This document shows positions 37,253 to 45,728 of a stretch of DNA of 64,000 nucleotides, piece after piece (the first letter of the stretch is position 1; each line of letters begins with the position of its first letter). Origin of the DNA: Psychrobacillus antarcticus. Its GTDB lineage: Bacteria > Bacillota > Bacilli > Bacillales_A > Planococcaceae. The notes beneath the pieces were generated by a model. It worked only from the letters and a program-made list of their open reading frames with translations. It was not told the origin of the DNA and did not search any database. The stretch lies in contig NZ_JAIZDB010000015.1 of the NCBI RefSeq assembly GCF_029533155.1, forward strand, positions 21,331-85,330, written 5' to 3'. The position numbers and the translations under genes are program-made.

Positions 37253-38128
37253 TTGCATAGGCTGATAACAATTGGAAGTTGGGCACTTATAATCCTTTTA
37301 TTTTTACAGCCCGGCATTGCACACAAAGGTGCAGTAGAAGGTATGAGGATTTTCACCACTGCTCTACTGCCTTATTTACTGCCTTACTTAGTCATAACGC
37401 AGCTATTTATTCGCTCTCAAAACTCTTTTTTAATTACGACGAATAAGTTTAAATTGTACTTTAATGTCTATTTACTAAGTGCTATAGGTGGGTTTCCTAG
37501 TGGTGCTGCAGTTATAGCCTCGCTAAAAGATTTAGGTACTTTAAATAAGAACAATGCAAGTTGGTTGTTAGCCATATGCCATGCCCCTAGTCCAATGTTT
37601 GTTATAGGGTTTGTGGGGATTGAAATCTTCCATGCTGAAATTGCGGGTATAAAACTTTTGCTTATTATCCATGCAGTGAATTTGGTGTTTTTATTAGTAT
37701 TCATCATTTTATCTCCCCCTATCCATGAAAATATGCATGTTCAAAAGTCTTCTGATTCACCTTTCCAGGAAAGTATTAAAGAGACCTATCAAATATTATT
37801 GCTAATTGGTACTACTGTCATATTTTTTACTACTGTAAGTTTTATCGTGTTTGAAACCGTCAAAGAAGTTCTACCGAATATTTCACCTATCCTTCTAGTT
37901 TTTGTTGCATCTCTATTTGAAATGACTGGTGGGATTAGCCTAGCTGGGGAAATGTTATCTGGCTCCATGTTCTTACCTTTTATAGTTGCTAGTATTATTG
38001 CTTTTAGTGGGATAAGTATTCATATGCAAATAATTGTACTTGCACAGAAAGCAAATATTCCCATTCGCAAATATATTCTATTTCGCTTTCTACACATGCT
38101 GATCATTCCGATTTTATTTTTCTTATAA
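37253..38128 (+). CDS. ylbJ: Sporulation integral membrane protein YlbJ (short form)
   Basis: A polytopic protein of the nucleoside-recognition (Gate) fold, sigma-E dependent in B. subtilis. The motifs GMRIFTTALLPYLLPYLVITQLF and SAIGGFPSGAAVIASL and C-terminal FIVASIIAFSGISIHMQI fit YlbJ. The start is TTG with AAAGGATG 8 bp upstream. At 291 residues it is clearly shorter than the B. subtilis protein of about 400, without a frameshift that I can see. It is divergent from ylbL. A GAATATT at 37189-37195 recalls a sigma-E -35, but no good -10 follows. Confidence 0.82.
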   Translation: MHRLITIGSWALIILLFLQPGIAHKGAVEGMRIFTTALLPYLLPYLVITQLFIRSQNSFLITTNKFKLYFNVYLLSAIGGFPSGAAVIASLKDLGTLNKNNASWLLAICHAPSPMFVIGFVGIEIFHAEIAGIKLLLIIHAVNLVFLLVFIILSPPIHENMHVQKSSDSPFQESIKETYQILLLIGTTVIFFTTVSFIVFETVKEVLPNISPILLVFVASLFEMTGGISLAGEMLSGSMFLPFIVASIIAFSGISIHMQIIVLAQKANIPIRKYILFRFLHMLIIPILFFL

Positions 38129-38195
38129 TTACTTCGCCTACAGTGCGAATACATGTTGACTAGCCATTTTTACATAACTATCCATTAAACGGCAT

Positions 38196-38228
38196 AAAAA
38201 AGAACCTCGAGTGAATGACGAGGTTCTA
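38196..38228 (-). terminator. Intrinsic terminator of rsmD-coaD
   Basis: On the minus strand AGAACCTCG pairs with CGAGGTTCT (9-bp stem), followed by TTTTTT. It lies 10 bp past the coaD stop. Confidence 0.9.
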
Positions 38229-38237
38229 CGTTGGTTG

Positions 38238-39288
<1,051 letters not shown>

Positions 39289-39303
39289 ATCTAAACTCCA
39301 ATC

Positions 39304-40722
39304 CTAAAATAGTGCGGATTGTGCAATATTTATACGTTTGTCTTGTTTTTCAATATTCAATAAAAACAACCGTATCATCCACGCTTCTTCAATATATAGT
39401 TGTGATCCAATAACTTCAAATGGTACCGATTGGGCATCAAATCTTTTTTTATTCAATACATAAAATGGTTCCTGAATCGGAAAACGAAATGCTCTCGTTT
39501 CATTTTGAACATATAAGCCCTTGTCTGTATCGTTAAGCGTATATCCCAAAGTAGTTAACAATGGTTCTGCAGCATATAAAACCTTGCTATCTTTGAATAG
39601 AATTTTCATCTCTTCATGCCGTAACTCATTGATGTATACAGGTCTATAATCTTCAAATAATAATGGGAAGTTTTCTGCCCCTGCTTGTTCATTCAGCACA
39701 AAGAAGGAAGTTTTTAAATCGATTGTATTGGTCAATATCTCATCAAACTTCGCTGCAGTTGTTTGTTTATTGTTTAGTAAAGTAGTTTGAAATTCTAGTC
39801 GTTGATCAGCTGTTAAATAGTTAGTTACCGTTTCATACATCCAGATGGACTTTGTTGAACCAACAGGTATTTTCAACAAAAAGCTAGCTAGAACCTCTGC
39901 AATCTGCTGGTCGTCTTGAGTTAAACCAAATTGAGCTTGTATATTCTTGATGATTAGCTCCTGTTGTATAGAAGCAATATCCTCTTGTTGTATAAATGCA
40001 ATGCGAGAAGCATCAATACTATTTCTATTGTCCTCAAAAAGTACAGCTAAATGCTCGTTATTAGTAAAATCTAACTCCCCAAGTAAGTTAGTGACTTCAT
40101 CGGATAAAGTATTAGATGCGTAGATTGTGAAATGATCGTCCTCATACTGAACTGGTAATACCTCTTGCTGCCAATACAGTTCTTGAACATCCCCGGCACC
40201 AACTGAAAGTGTATAATCGATTAACTCAAGAGAAGTTTTACCTATTACAGGTAATCCAGAAACCCACATACCTCCTCTTTTCACTTCATCTGTTATATGA
40301 AGTGAAGTGAGAGAGACCCCTCCCTCGTCAAGTTTAACTAAGAAGTTTTCGATTAATTGACCATCTGTTAGTCCATCTACTAAAGGTATTTCATAGGAAA
40401 TGCTCTGTTTAGCGCTTTCACCTGCATTAAGCGTTGTCATATCCTCTGTTAGCCGGTTACAGCTATCATTAGCATCTAAATCACAGCTTCTATTCTCACT
40501 AATAATCGGCCATAATACTGTAACTTGTTCATTTGGTATATTGGTAAAATGTTGTTTAATAACAATTTTATCCTTCTTTACTTTCATTTCCACTTCTTGT
40601 TCATAAAGGAAAGCTTGTCCATCCTCTTCTAATCCAGAGGAGTAAGCATCATATTGAAACAAAAGTAGGACACTATTAGTGACAACAAGCAATAGGCATA
40701 AAAAACTTAAAACAAATTTCAT
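39304..40722 (-). CDS. Secreted or membrane-anchored protein with C-terminal stalk-like domain, unknown
   Basis: A 472-residue protein not assigned to a named family. An N-terminal hydrophobic segment (residues 2-22) is a signal peptide or anchor. The mature part is acidic and beta-rich, with a CX8C pair in SCDLDANDSCN (near residue 80). The last 110 residues (LYAAEPLLTTLGYTLNDTDKGLYV..., then a second FEVIGSQLYIEEAWM block) resemble the copper-amine-oxidase N-terminal (stalk) domain that binds cell-wall material. GGAGGGCAATTCT precedes the chosen ATG. It lies 16 bp upstream of rsmD, so co-transcription is likely. Confidence 0.75.
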   Translation of the reverse strand: MKFVLSFLCLLLVVTNSVLLLFQYDAYSSGLEEDGQAFLYEQEVEMKVKKDKIVIKQHFTNIPNEQVTVLWPIISENRSCDLDANDSCNRLTEDMTTLNAGESAKQSISYEIPLVDGLTDGQLIENFLVKLDEGGVSLTSLHITDEVKRGGMWVSGLPVIGKTSLELIDYTLSVGAGDVQELYWQQEVLPVQYEDDHFTIYASNTLSDEVTNLLGELDFTNNEHLAVLFEDNRNSIDASRIAFIQQEDIASIQQELIIKNIQAQFGLTQDDQQIAEVLASFLLKIPVGSTKSIWMYETVTNYLTADQRLEFQTTLLNNKQTTAAKFDEILTNTIDLKTSFFVLNEQAGAENFPLLFEDYRPVYINELRHEEMKILFKDSKVLYAAEPLLTTLGYTLNDTDKGLYVQNETRAFRFPIQEPFYVLNKKRFDAQSVPFEVIGSQLYIEEAWMIRLFLLNIEKQDKRINIAQSALF

Positions 40723-40775
40723 AGAATTGCCCTCCAACAAAGTGGTAAGATATATGAGAAAGGAAGTGTTTTCAA

Positions 40776-41162
40776 TTGATTCAACGTTTTATAGAACTAG
40801 GCGAAGGTTATGGCGATATTTATGAATTATGTGAACTTGCACGAGTAAACAAGGAACGTTTACATCAAGCATTTATTTTTTCTTCAACTAAAGACAATAT
40901 AACCTATTTTTCGATCGCAATTGCACTTAAACCAATAAATACTGCAAATTTTTTCCCCATATATATATGTCGAGAGGGTATAGTTCAAACCCAACAAGAA
41001 CCAAAAAGGCTTATAATATTTAAGGAAACTTTAGACGATTTAGCAATCCAACCCATTAAAGTCGACATAAAACATTCTTCCATCTATCCAGATGTAAATC
41101 TATATTATCAGTATATAATTGGTATTTTACGTTTAAATAATTTAATACCGCCACTACAATAG
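40776..41162 (+). CDS. Conserved hypothetical protein, 128 residues
   Basis: The start is TTG with GGAAGTG upstream (MIQRFIELGEGYGDIYELCELA). No membrane segment or signal peptide is seen. The N-terminal helix and middle beta strands (YFSIAIALKP, FFPIYICREG) suggest a small globular cytoplasmic protein. Homologues beside ylbG in other bacilli have sometimes been labelled methylthioribose kinase, but I see no kinase motif and would not keep that label. It is convergent with ylbG with a 6-bp gap. Confidence 0.7.
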   Translation: MIQRFIELGEGYGDIYELCELARVNKERLHQAFIFSSTKDNITYFSIAIALKPINTANFFPIYICREGIVQTQQEPKRLIIFKETLDDLAIQPIKVDIKHSSIYPDVNLYYQYIIGILRLNNLIPPLQ

Positions 41163-41168
41163 GCTTGG

Positions 41169-41441
41169 TTATAGTCCGATTTTATAGTCATATTCTTTTG
41201 CTTTATCTGGTTTACTATTTTCAAATTCAGTTTTCAAAAATGGTCTATAGGACTCTAAAATTTCCTTGACGTAAGGCAATTTATTCATCTTTTGCTTTGC
41301 AATATCGATTTGTTCTAGATCACAATATAATACGACATATTTTTGTCTTTTAGAAATATAATGGACATGGCCAAACTTACGCAAAGATTTAGCTTGTTTT
41401 AAATGATGCACATAGACAATTAGTCCTTGTCTTTCTGTCAT
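41169..41441 (-). CDS. ylbG: YlbG family protein
   Basis: A 90-residue cytoplasmic protein of the YlbG/DUF2129 family, function unknown. [38 protein letters not shown] is the family core. ATG 41441 has GAGGGG 6 bp upstream; the 12 upstream codons are unsupported. It belongs to the ylbFGH neighbourhood, although here ylbF lies on the far side of an inserted phosphodiesterase gene and a repeat element. Confidence 0.88.
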   Translation of the reverse strand: MTERQGLIVYVHHLKQAKSLRKFGHVHYISKRQKYVVLYCDLEQIDIAKQKMNKLPYVKEILESYRPFLKTEFENSKPDKAKEYDYKIGL

Positions 41442-41507
41442 ACTTTTCCCCTCATTTCTTCCTCTCAAGAATAACATATGGAGGAATTTGTTAGCAACAA
41501 CAACTAG

Positions 41508-41536
41508 CTGACAGTTTTGTTTACTTTAGATATAAT
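41508..41536 (+). promoter_or_regulatory. Sigma-A promoter of the glycerophosphodiesterase gene
   Basis: CTGACA (41508-41513), a 17-bp spacer and TATAAT (41531-41536) give a strong match, followed by a leader of about 60 bases to the ATG at 41606. Confidence 0.75.
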
Positions 41537-41605
41537 AAGAAAATGCCCTTTATAAATGAAATTCATACTAAAATACATTTTACTCTATTAAGGAGGAATT
41601 GAATT

Positions 41606-42508
41606 ATGGGTAAAAAATCGAATGTTGCTTTGACACTTGCAGCCGCAGCAGGTGCAGCATGGGCTAGTACTAAAGTACTTTCCAAACCGCAAGTTCGAAC
41701 GACTAAAAAAGCATTGCAATACGAACAACCTATTATATTGGCTCATCGTGGCGGATCAGCACTTGCTCCAGAATGTTCTCCTTCTGCATTCGAACAGGCT
41801 GCCAAACTAGGAGTTCATGGTTTTGAAATTGATATAAGACTAACAAAAGATGAAGAGATTATAGTATTTCATGATGAAGAACTAAGCAGGGTTACTAACT
41901 TTTCTGGTAAAGTTTCAGATTATACTTTAGCAGAATTAAAAGAAGCTGATCTTGGATATCATTTTCTGGATTTAGATGGAACCAATTCTTATAAGAACTG
42001 TGGAGAACAGATTATTACGTTAGGTGAATTACTAAATTCATATCCACAGATGCTTATTAACATGGATATGAAGGATGCCCCTCAAACTTATGAAGGTAGT
42101 TTAATGCCTTCCAAACTTTGGAGACTATTAGAAGAGCATCAAGCATTTGATCGTGTCGTGGTTGCTAGTTTTTATGATGATCTACTTGATCGATTTAACT
42201 TATATGCACAAAATTCTGTTGCACTTGGTGCTAGTGAAAAGGAAGTAAAAAAAGCATACACCGCATACACGAGTCAATTCAAACAACTATATCATCCAAA
42301 AGCAGATGTTTTTCAGATTCCCGTTCGATCAAATGTATTCCCACTTGATAATCCAGGGTTTATTAAATTTTTAAATTCACTAAATATACCCGTTCACTAT
42401 TGGACAATAAATAATCCAGAAATGATGAAAAAGCTTATTAACAAAGGCGCAAAAGGGATAATTACCGATCGACCAGATCTAGCGATGGAAGTGTTGAAAT
42501 TAGATTGA
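41606..42508 (+). CDS. Glycerophosphodiester phosphodiesterase family protein
   Basis: A 300-residue GDPD TIM-barrel enzyme that hydrolyses glycerophosphodiesters to glycerol-3-phosphate and an alcohol. Key residues lie in LAHRGGSALAPECSPSAFEQA (HRGG), GFEIDIRLTKDEEIIVFHDEEL (E, D, H) and NMDMKD; the C-terminus has VHYWTINNPEMM and KGIITDRPDLA. An alanine-rich weakly hydrophobic N-terminus (residues 7-22) may be a membrane anchor or signal. AAGGAGG precedes the ATG. It is a stand-alone transcription unit between ylbG and ylbF. Confidence 0.92.
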   Translation: MGKKSNVALTLAAAAGAAWASTKVLSKPQVRTTKKALQYEQPIILAHRGGSALAPECSPSAFEQAAKLGVHGFEIDIRLTKDEEIIVFHDEELSRVTNFSGKVSDYTLAELKEADLGYHFLDLDGTNSYKNCGEQIITLGELLNSYPQMLINMDMKDAPQTYEGSLMPSKLWRLLEEHQAFDRVVVASFYDDLLDRFNLYAQNSVALGASEKEVKKAYTAYTSQFKQLYHPKADVFQIPVRSNVFPLDNPGFIKFLNSLNIPVHYWTINNPEMMKKLINKGAKGIITDRPDLAMEVLKLD

Positions 42509-42529
42509 TATCTAAATAAAAGAAGCGTG

Positions 42530-43090
42530 ATTCAACTATAGAATAAATCATGAGCAAAAATATTCCCGCTGTTGATTTCCGTTTCAGGTGGACGCTTTCC
42601 GCGGGGTGAACGATGAGCCATCACCGTCGCTCACACGTCGATGTGATGTTTCATCTGTATCACTCATCCCGCCGGAGTCGCCACCTTTCACTCCAATCAA
42701 TTGAGATAGTAGTACCCAACTCAGGCTAAGACAGAAAAGCGTCCGCTGTAGAAGAGACCACTGTCTTTATAAGGTTACACTTCTTAAAATAAGCATTATT
42801 CATAAATCCGCTTCTTCAAATATCCGGATAACCGGATTTATATAACGAAAAATTTTATATTTGATTTAATTTTAAGTGGATTTGTTGATTGAAACGCAAG
42901 GCGGCGACTCAGCGGGAATAGCGCGAGTTGAAAGCCCCGCAGGAACGTTTAATAGGGACAAAGGCTAAGTGCGCCACATCGTGTGGCAACGCCTTCGTGA
43001 CCAACATCCTGTTGGCCCGAGGAGATTGAAGTCGTGCCCGCGGAAAGCGTCCGCCTGGAGTGGAAATCAACTTTATTCGGATTATACTAC
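42530..43090. repeat. Element D: two GC-rich cassettes in opposite orientation
   Basis: The first (42567-42712) is reversed: GATTTCCGTTTCAGGTGGACGCTTTCCG at its left and GGCGGGA...GGAGTCGCCACCTTTCACTCCAATCAATTGA at its right. The second (42885-43075) is forward and starts GAAACGCAAGGCGGCGACTC. The second contains CCACATCGTGTGG (42973-42985) and CCAACATCCTGTTGG (43001-43015), which on the minus strand give a CGA and an AGGAT loop. About 170 bp of AT-rich sequence lies between them. No gene is supported in this 668-bp gap. Confidence 0.8.
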
Positions 43091-43129
43091 TAATTACTTA
43101 ATTATTAAATTGGTTCTTTATTTCTTACA

Positions 43130-43163
43130 AAAAAAGATGTGTGCAGTTTTTGCACACATCTAC
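43130..43163 (-). terminator. Intrinsic terminator of ylbF
   Basis: On the minus strand AGATGTGTGCA pairs with TGCACACATCT (11-bp stem) followed by TTTTTTT, 15 bp past the ylbF stop. Confidence 0.92.
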
Positions 43164-43177
43164 TCATTTTTTGAAAT

Positions 43178-43627
43178 TTAGGCAGAACATGAACAAGAAC
43201 CACCTGTACCGCATCCACTTCCACAGCTTGAGCCAGAGGAAGCAAAAAACGGGTTACTAACAGGAACTTTAACACCTTCTGAAACAGATTTACCAATTAA
43301 CAAACTCACTTCGTCTAGTAAGTCCTGCAAGTCGTTCTCAGCAACCTTTAATTGCGCCACTGCATCTACCATATCCAATTTTCGTTTAGTTACTCGGATG
43401 TCTTTCATAACTTTCGAATAATCAGGATGGTATTTCCCGAAACGTTGAACTTCTTCGTATTGCTCCTTTAGCCTAGTGAAGCTATTAACCTCACTTACTA
43501 AAGTTGTATCTGTATATACAGCACGATGTGCATCTAAGTATTGGTAAAATTGTTCAGAGGAAAGAACCATACTACATAATAGATCCGATTGGTCCATTAC
43601 ATCGACCCATTCGTTTGTCATAATCAT
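43178..43627 (-). CDS. ricF: RicF (YlbF), iron-sulfur RNA-maturation factor
   Basis: YlbF forms the Y complex with YmcA and YaaT, which carries iron-sulfur clusters and promotes RNase Y processing; it affects biofilm, competence and sporulation. The helical YlbF/YmcA domain (about residues 5-105) is followed by a Ser-Gly-rich tail with four cysteines (SSCGSGCGTGGSCSCSA), which fits a cluster ligand set. ATG 43627 has GGAGG 8 bp upstream. 149 residues equals the B. subtilis length. In Bacillus it adjoins ylbG; here a phosphodiesterase gene and element D lie between. Confidence 0.93.
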   Translation of the reverse strand: MIMTNEWVDVMDQSDLLCSMVLSSEQFYQYLDAHRAVYTDTTLVSEVNSFTRLKEQYEEVQRFGKYHPDYSKVMKDIRVTKRKLDMVDAVAQLKVAENDLQDLLDEVSLLIGKSVSEGVKVPVSNPFFASSGSSCGSGCGTGGSCSCSA

Positions 43628-43709
43628 TTGATTAGCCTCCAATCCTGTTAATCATACCAGAAAAGTAAAAACAAATGCCAAATTAATAACTTATTGTTAG
43701 GAGAAAATA

Positions 43710-44207
43710 ATGAACAATCTACAGAATTTATTTGAATCAGTTACAGAACAGGCATCTGAACAAGAACTAAACATACTATATGATTTTTTAAATGCAATTC
43801 AACAAAAACAACAAAACAAAGCACCTACTTACTTAAATGCGGTGTTTCAAATGGAGACGCAGTATGACGAAGATCAATGTAGCGTCACTATGCCAATAAC
43901 TCCAATCTCGTATAATAGTTTTAATATGCCTCATGGCGGAATTATCGCTACACTCTCTGATAATGCAATGGGTTTTTTAATAAACAAGGATTTACACTCA
44001 GAGGGCAAAGGTGCAGTAACAACTAATTTGACGATCCATTATGTTAAATCTTCCACGGAAAAAACCTTAATTGCAACAGCTAAATACTTACATAAAGGTC
44101 GTCAAACAATAGTGATGGAATGCACTGTAACCCAACCTGACGGAAGAAAAATAGCTTATGCTACCGGATCATTCTTTGTGATTAATCCTCCTTCTTCTTC
44201 AAAATAA
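43710..44207 (+). CDS. PaaI-type acyl-CoA thioesterase family protein
   Basis: A hotdog-fold thioesterase of 165 residues. NMPHGGIIATLSDNAMGFLIN has the HGG motif and an acidic residue in the helix, as in PaaI/YbgC-type enzymes; TTNLTIHYVKSS and MECTVTQPDGRKIAYATGSFFV follow. The N-terminal 40 residues form an extra helical segment. Substrate is unknown. AGGAG precedes the ATG. Its last 52 bp overlap the convergent murE. Confidence 0.88.
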   Translation: MNNLQNLFESVTEQASEQELNILYDFLNAIQQKQQNKAPTYLNAVFQMETQYDEDQCSVTMPITPISYNSFNMPHGGIIATLSDNAMGFLINKDLHSEGKGAVTTNLTIHYVKSSTEKTLIATAKYLHKGRQTIVMECTVTQPDGRKIAYATGSFFVINPPSSSK

Positions 44208-45616
44208 GCTTTGACTACATCACGATCAGAAAAAGGGACTACAAGGTCATTCAAAATTTGCTCTTGTTCATGTCCCTTTCCTGCTATTAATACAGTATCG
44301 CCGGATTCTGCCATCTGTAATGCATAAATAATGGCCTGTTTGCGATCAGGTTCTATTCGATACTTATTCGTATCTAATCCTCTTACAATCTCTTTAATGA
44401 TATCTACTGGTTTTTCATATCGCGGGTTATCGGAAGTGATGATTGCTTGCGTTGCAAAAGCAGTAGCAACCCTTCCCATCTCGTTTCGTTTTTTCTTATC
44501 TCTATTTCCTCCACAACCAAATACAACATATATATTATTTTTTGCTATAGTTTTAATAGTTGAAAGACAGGCTTCCAGTGCATCTGGTGTATGCGCGTAG
44601 TCGATTAACACTTTAATCCCTTTATCATTATCCACATGTTGAAATCTACCGTTTGGAAGTGCGAGAGGTTTTACGTTTTGAATTGGGATGCTCAAAGCCC
44701 ATAAAGAGGCTAGCGCAGCGGCGAGATTCATTCCGTTATAAAATCCACTATTTCTCATTCTCACTTTTATTTCTTTATTCTTCACTTTAAATTTATACAT
44801 TATTACTTCATCTTTGTCGTTTTCCTGTTGAAAAACAACCGTATTACGATTATCCAAACCGAAGCTTATAATTGGTAAAAATGAATTTTCTGCAACTGTT
44901 CTACACCAGTCATCCTCCGCATTTATTACTAGTTTGGTACATAGTTGCACGAGTAATTCTTTTGATTTTTTGTATGGGACCATCCCCCCATGAAATTCAA
45001 GATGATCTTTGCCAATATTTAAAAACACCCCAATATCTATCGGATAATTCCCTAAGCGATTGTCCAATAATCCTTGCGAGGATGCCTCTAAAATAATAAA
45101 CTCAACGGAATGCTCATAACAATAATGGACTATTTGTATAAAATCATAGAATGGTAACGTCGTATTATTGCGGAAATTTTGTTCCAACTGTTTCCCGTTG
45201 ATAAACACACCTAATGTCCCTATTACACAAACCGATTTGCTTTGCTGCATGAGTAATTGTCCTATGAAAAAAGCAACTGTTGTTTTACCATTTGTCCCCG
45301 TTACCGCCACTGTCTTTATTTTCTTCCCATATAATTCATAGGTTTTTTTACCGATTCTTTCTTTTAGTAGTTCCATGTCGGAAGGAATAATAATTTGTGG
45401 AACACTACAGTCAGCTATAAAAACTTCTGATATTACTGCAATAGCTCCTAAATGAATTGCTTCATCTAAAATGCGACGATTATTTGTTTCGGCGATAAAT
45501 ATATCGCCTTCTTTAATCTGCTTTGAAAAATTTACGATCTTGCTCATCCTGATTATGGAAAAGTCGCCTATTACATTGTATGTTAATCCTTTTAAAAGTT
45601 CATTTAACGTATAAAT
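44156..45616 (-). CDS. murE: UDP-MurNAc-tripeptide synthetase MurE, DNPR (diaminopimelate) type, separate from dcw
   Basis: A Mur ligase that adds the third amino acid of the stem peptide. The ATP loop TGTNGKTT is at residues 106-113; NTT, ASSQGLLDNRLG, HPx-type EFHGG and VLIDYAHTPDALE follow. DNPR stands at 396-399, the motif that binds meso-diaminopimelate (lysine enzymes have another residue for Arg), and GKGHE follows. No ATG, GTG or TTG fits the expected N-terminus; ATT 45616 (IYTLNELLKGL) has GGGAG 9 bp upstream and is my choice. Upstream ATGs lie inside the divergent gene, beyond a sigma-E-like promoter. Possibly the sporulation-specific ligase for cortex. Confidence 0.88.
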   Translation of the reverse strand: MYTLNELLKGLTYNVIGDFSIIRMSKIVNFSKQIKEGDIFIAETNNRRILDEAIHLGAIAVISEVFIADCSVPQIIIPSDMELLKERIGKKTYELYGKKIKTVAVTGTNGKTTVAFFIGQLLMQQSKSVCVIGTLGVFINGKQLEQNFRNNTTLPFYDFIQIVHYCYEHSVEFIILEASSQGLLDNRLGNYPIDIGVFLNIGKDHLEFHGGMVPYKKSKELLVQLCTKLVINAEDDWCRTVAENSFLPIISFGLDNRNTVVFQQENDKDEVIMYKFKVKNKEIKVRMRNSGFYNGMNLAAALASLWALSIPIQNVKPLALPNGRFQHVDNDKGIKVLIDYAHTPDALEACLSTIKTIAKNNIYVVFGCGGNRDKKKRNEMGRVATAFATQAIITSDNPRYEKPVDIIKEIVRGLDTNKYRIEPDRKQAIIYALQMAESGDTVLIAGKGHEQEQILNDLVVPFSDRDVVKAYFEEEGGLITKNDPVA

Positions 45617-45630
45617 AGTAACACACTCCC

Positions 45631-45660
45631 TACACCATTCTTGTAAAATCGCATACAGTA
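45631..45660 (+). promoter_or_regulatory. Candidate sigma-K (or sigma-E) promoter of the aspartokinase gene
   Basis: TACA, a 16-bp spacer and GCATACAGTA match the sigma-K consensus (mACm, 16 bp, gCATAnnnTa) at 3 of 4 and all -10 positions. CATACAGT also matches 7 of 8 positions of the sigma-E -10, but its -35 is poor. Transcription would start near 45667. Confidence 0.5.
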
Positions 45661-45675
45661 AAATGAATTCCCTGT

Positions 45676-45704
45676 ATCGTATGAACGGAGTGTTTGAAAT
45701 GTCA
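45676..45704 (-). promoter_or_regulatory. Candidate sigma-E promoter of the separate murE
   Basis: On the minus strand TGACATT (45704-45698), a 14-bp spacer and CATACGAT (45683-45676) match 5 of 7 and 7 of 8 positions of the sigma-E consensus. The transcript would begin near 45668, leaving about 50 bases before the ATT start. Confidence 0.5.
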
Positions 45705-45728
45705 CGAATAGAATGGTTGAGATTATGA
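45699..45728 (+). CDS. Possible 9-residue leader peptide coupled to aspartokinase
   Basis: ATG TCA CGA ATA GAA TGG TTG AGA TTA TGA encodes MSRIEWLRL. GGAG lies 8 bp upstream, a better ribosome-binding site than that of the aspartokinase itself. Its TGA overlaps the aspartokinase ATG as ATGA, the layout of translational coupling. It could also be a chance frame. Confidence 0.45.
   Translation: MSRIEWLRL

Noticed and set aside
40776..41162. Methylthioribose kinase label for the 128-residue protein
   Set aside because: No kinase motif is present and the length is about a third of that enzyme.
42969..43181. 70-residue plus-strand frame after element D
   Set aside because: It starts in the GC-rich cassette, ends over the ylbF terminator and stop, and has no start signal.
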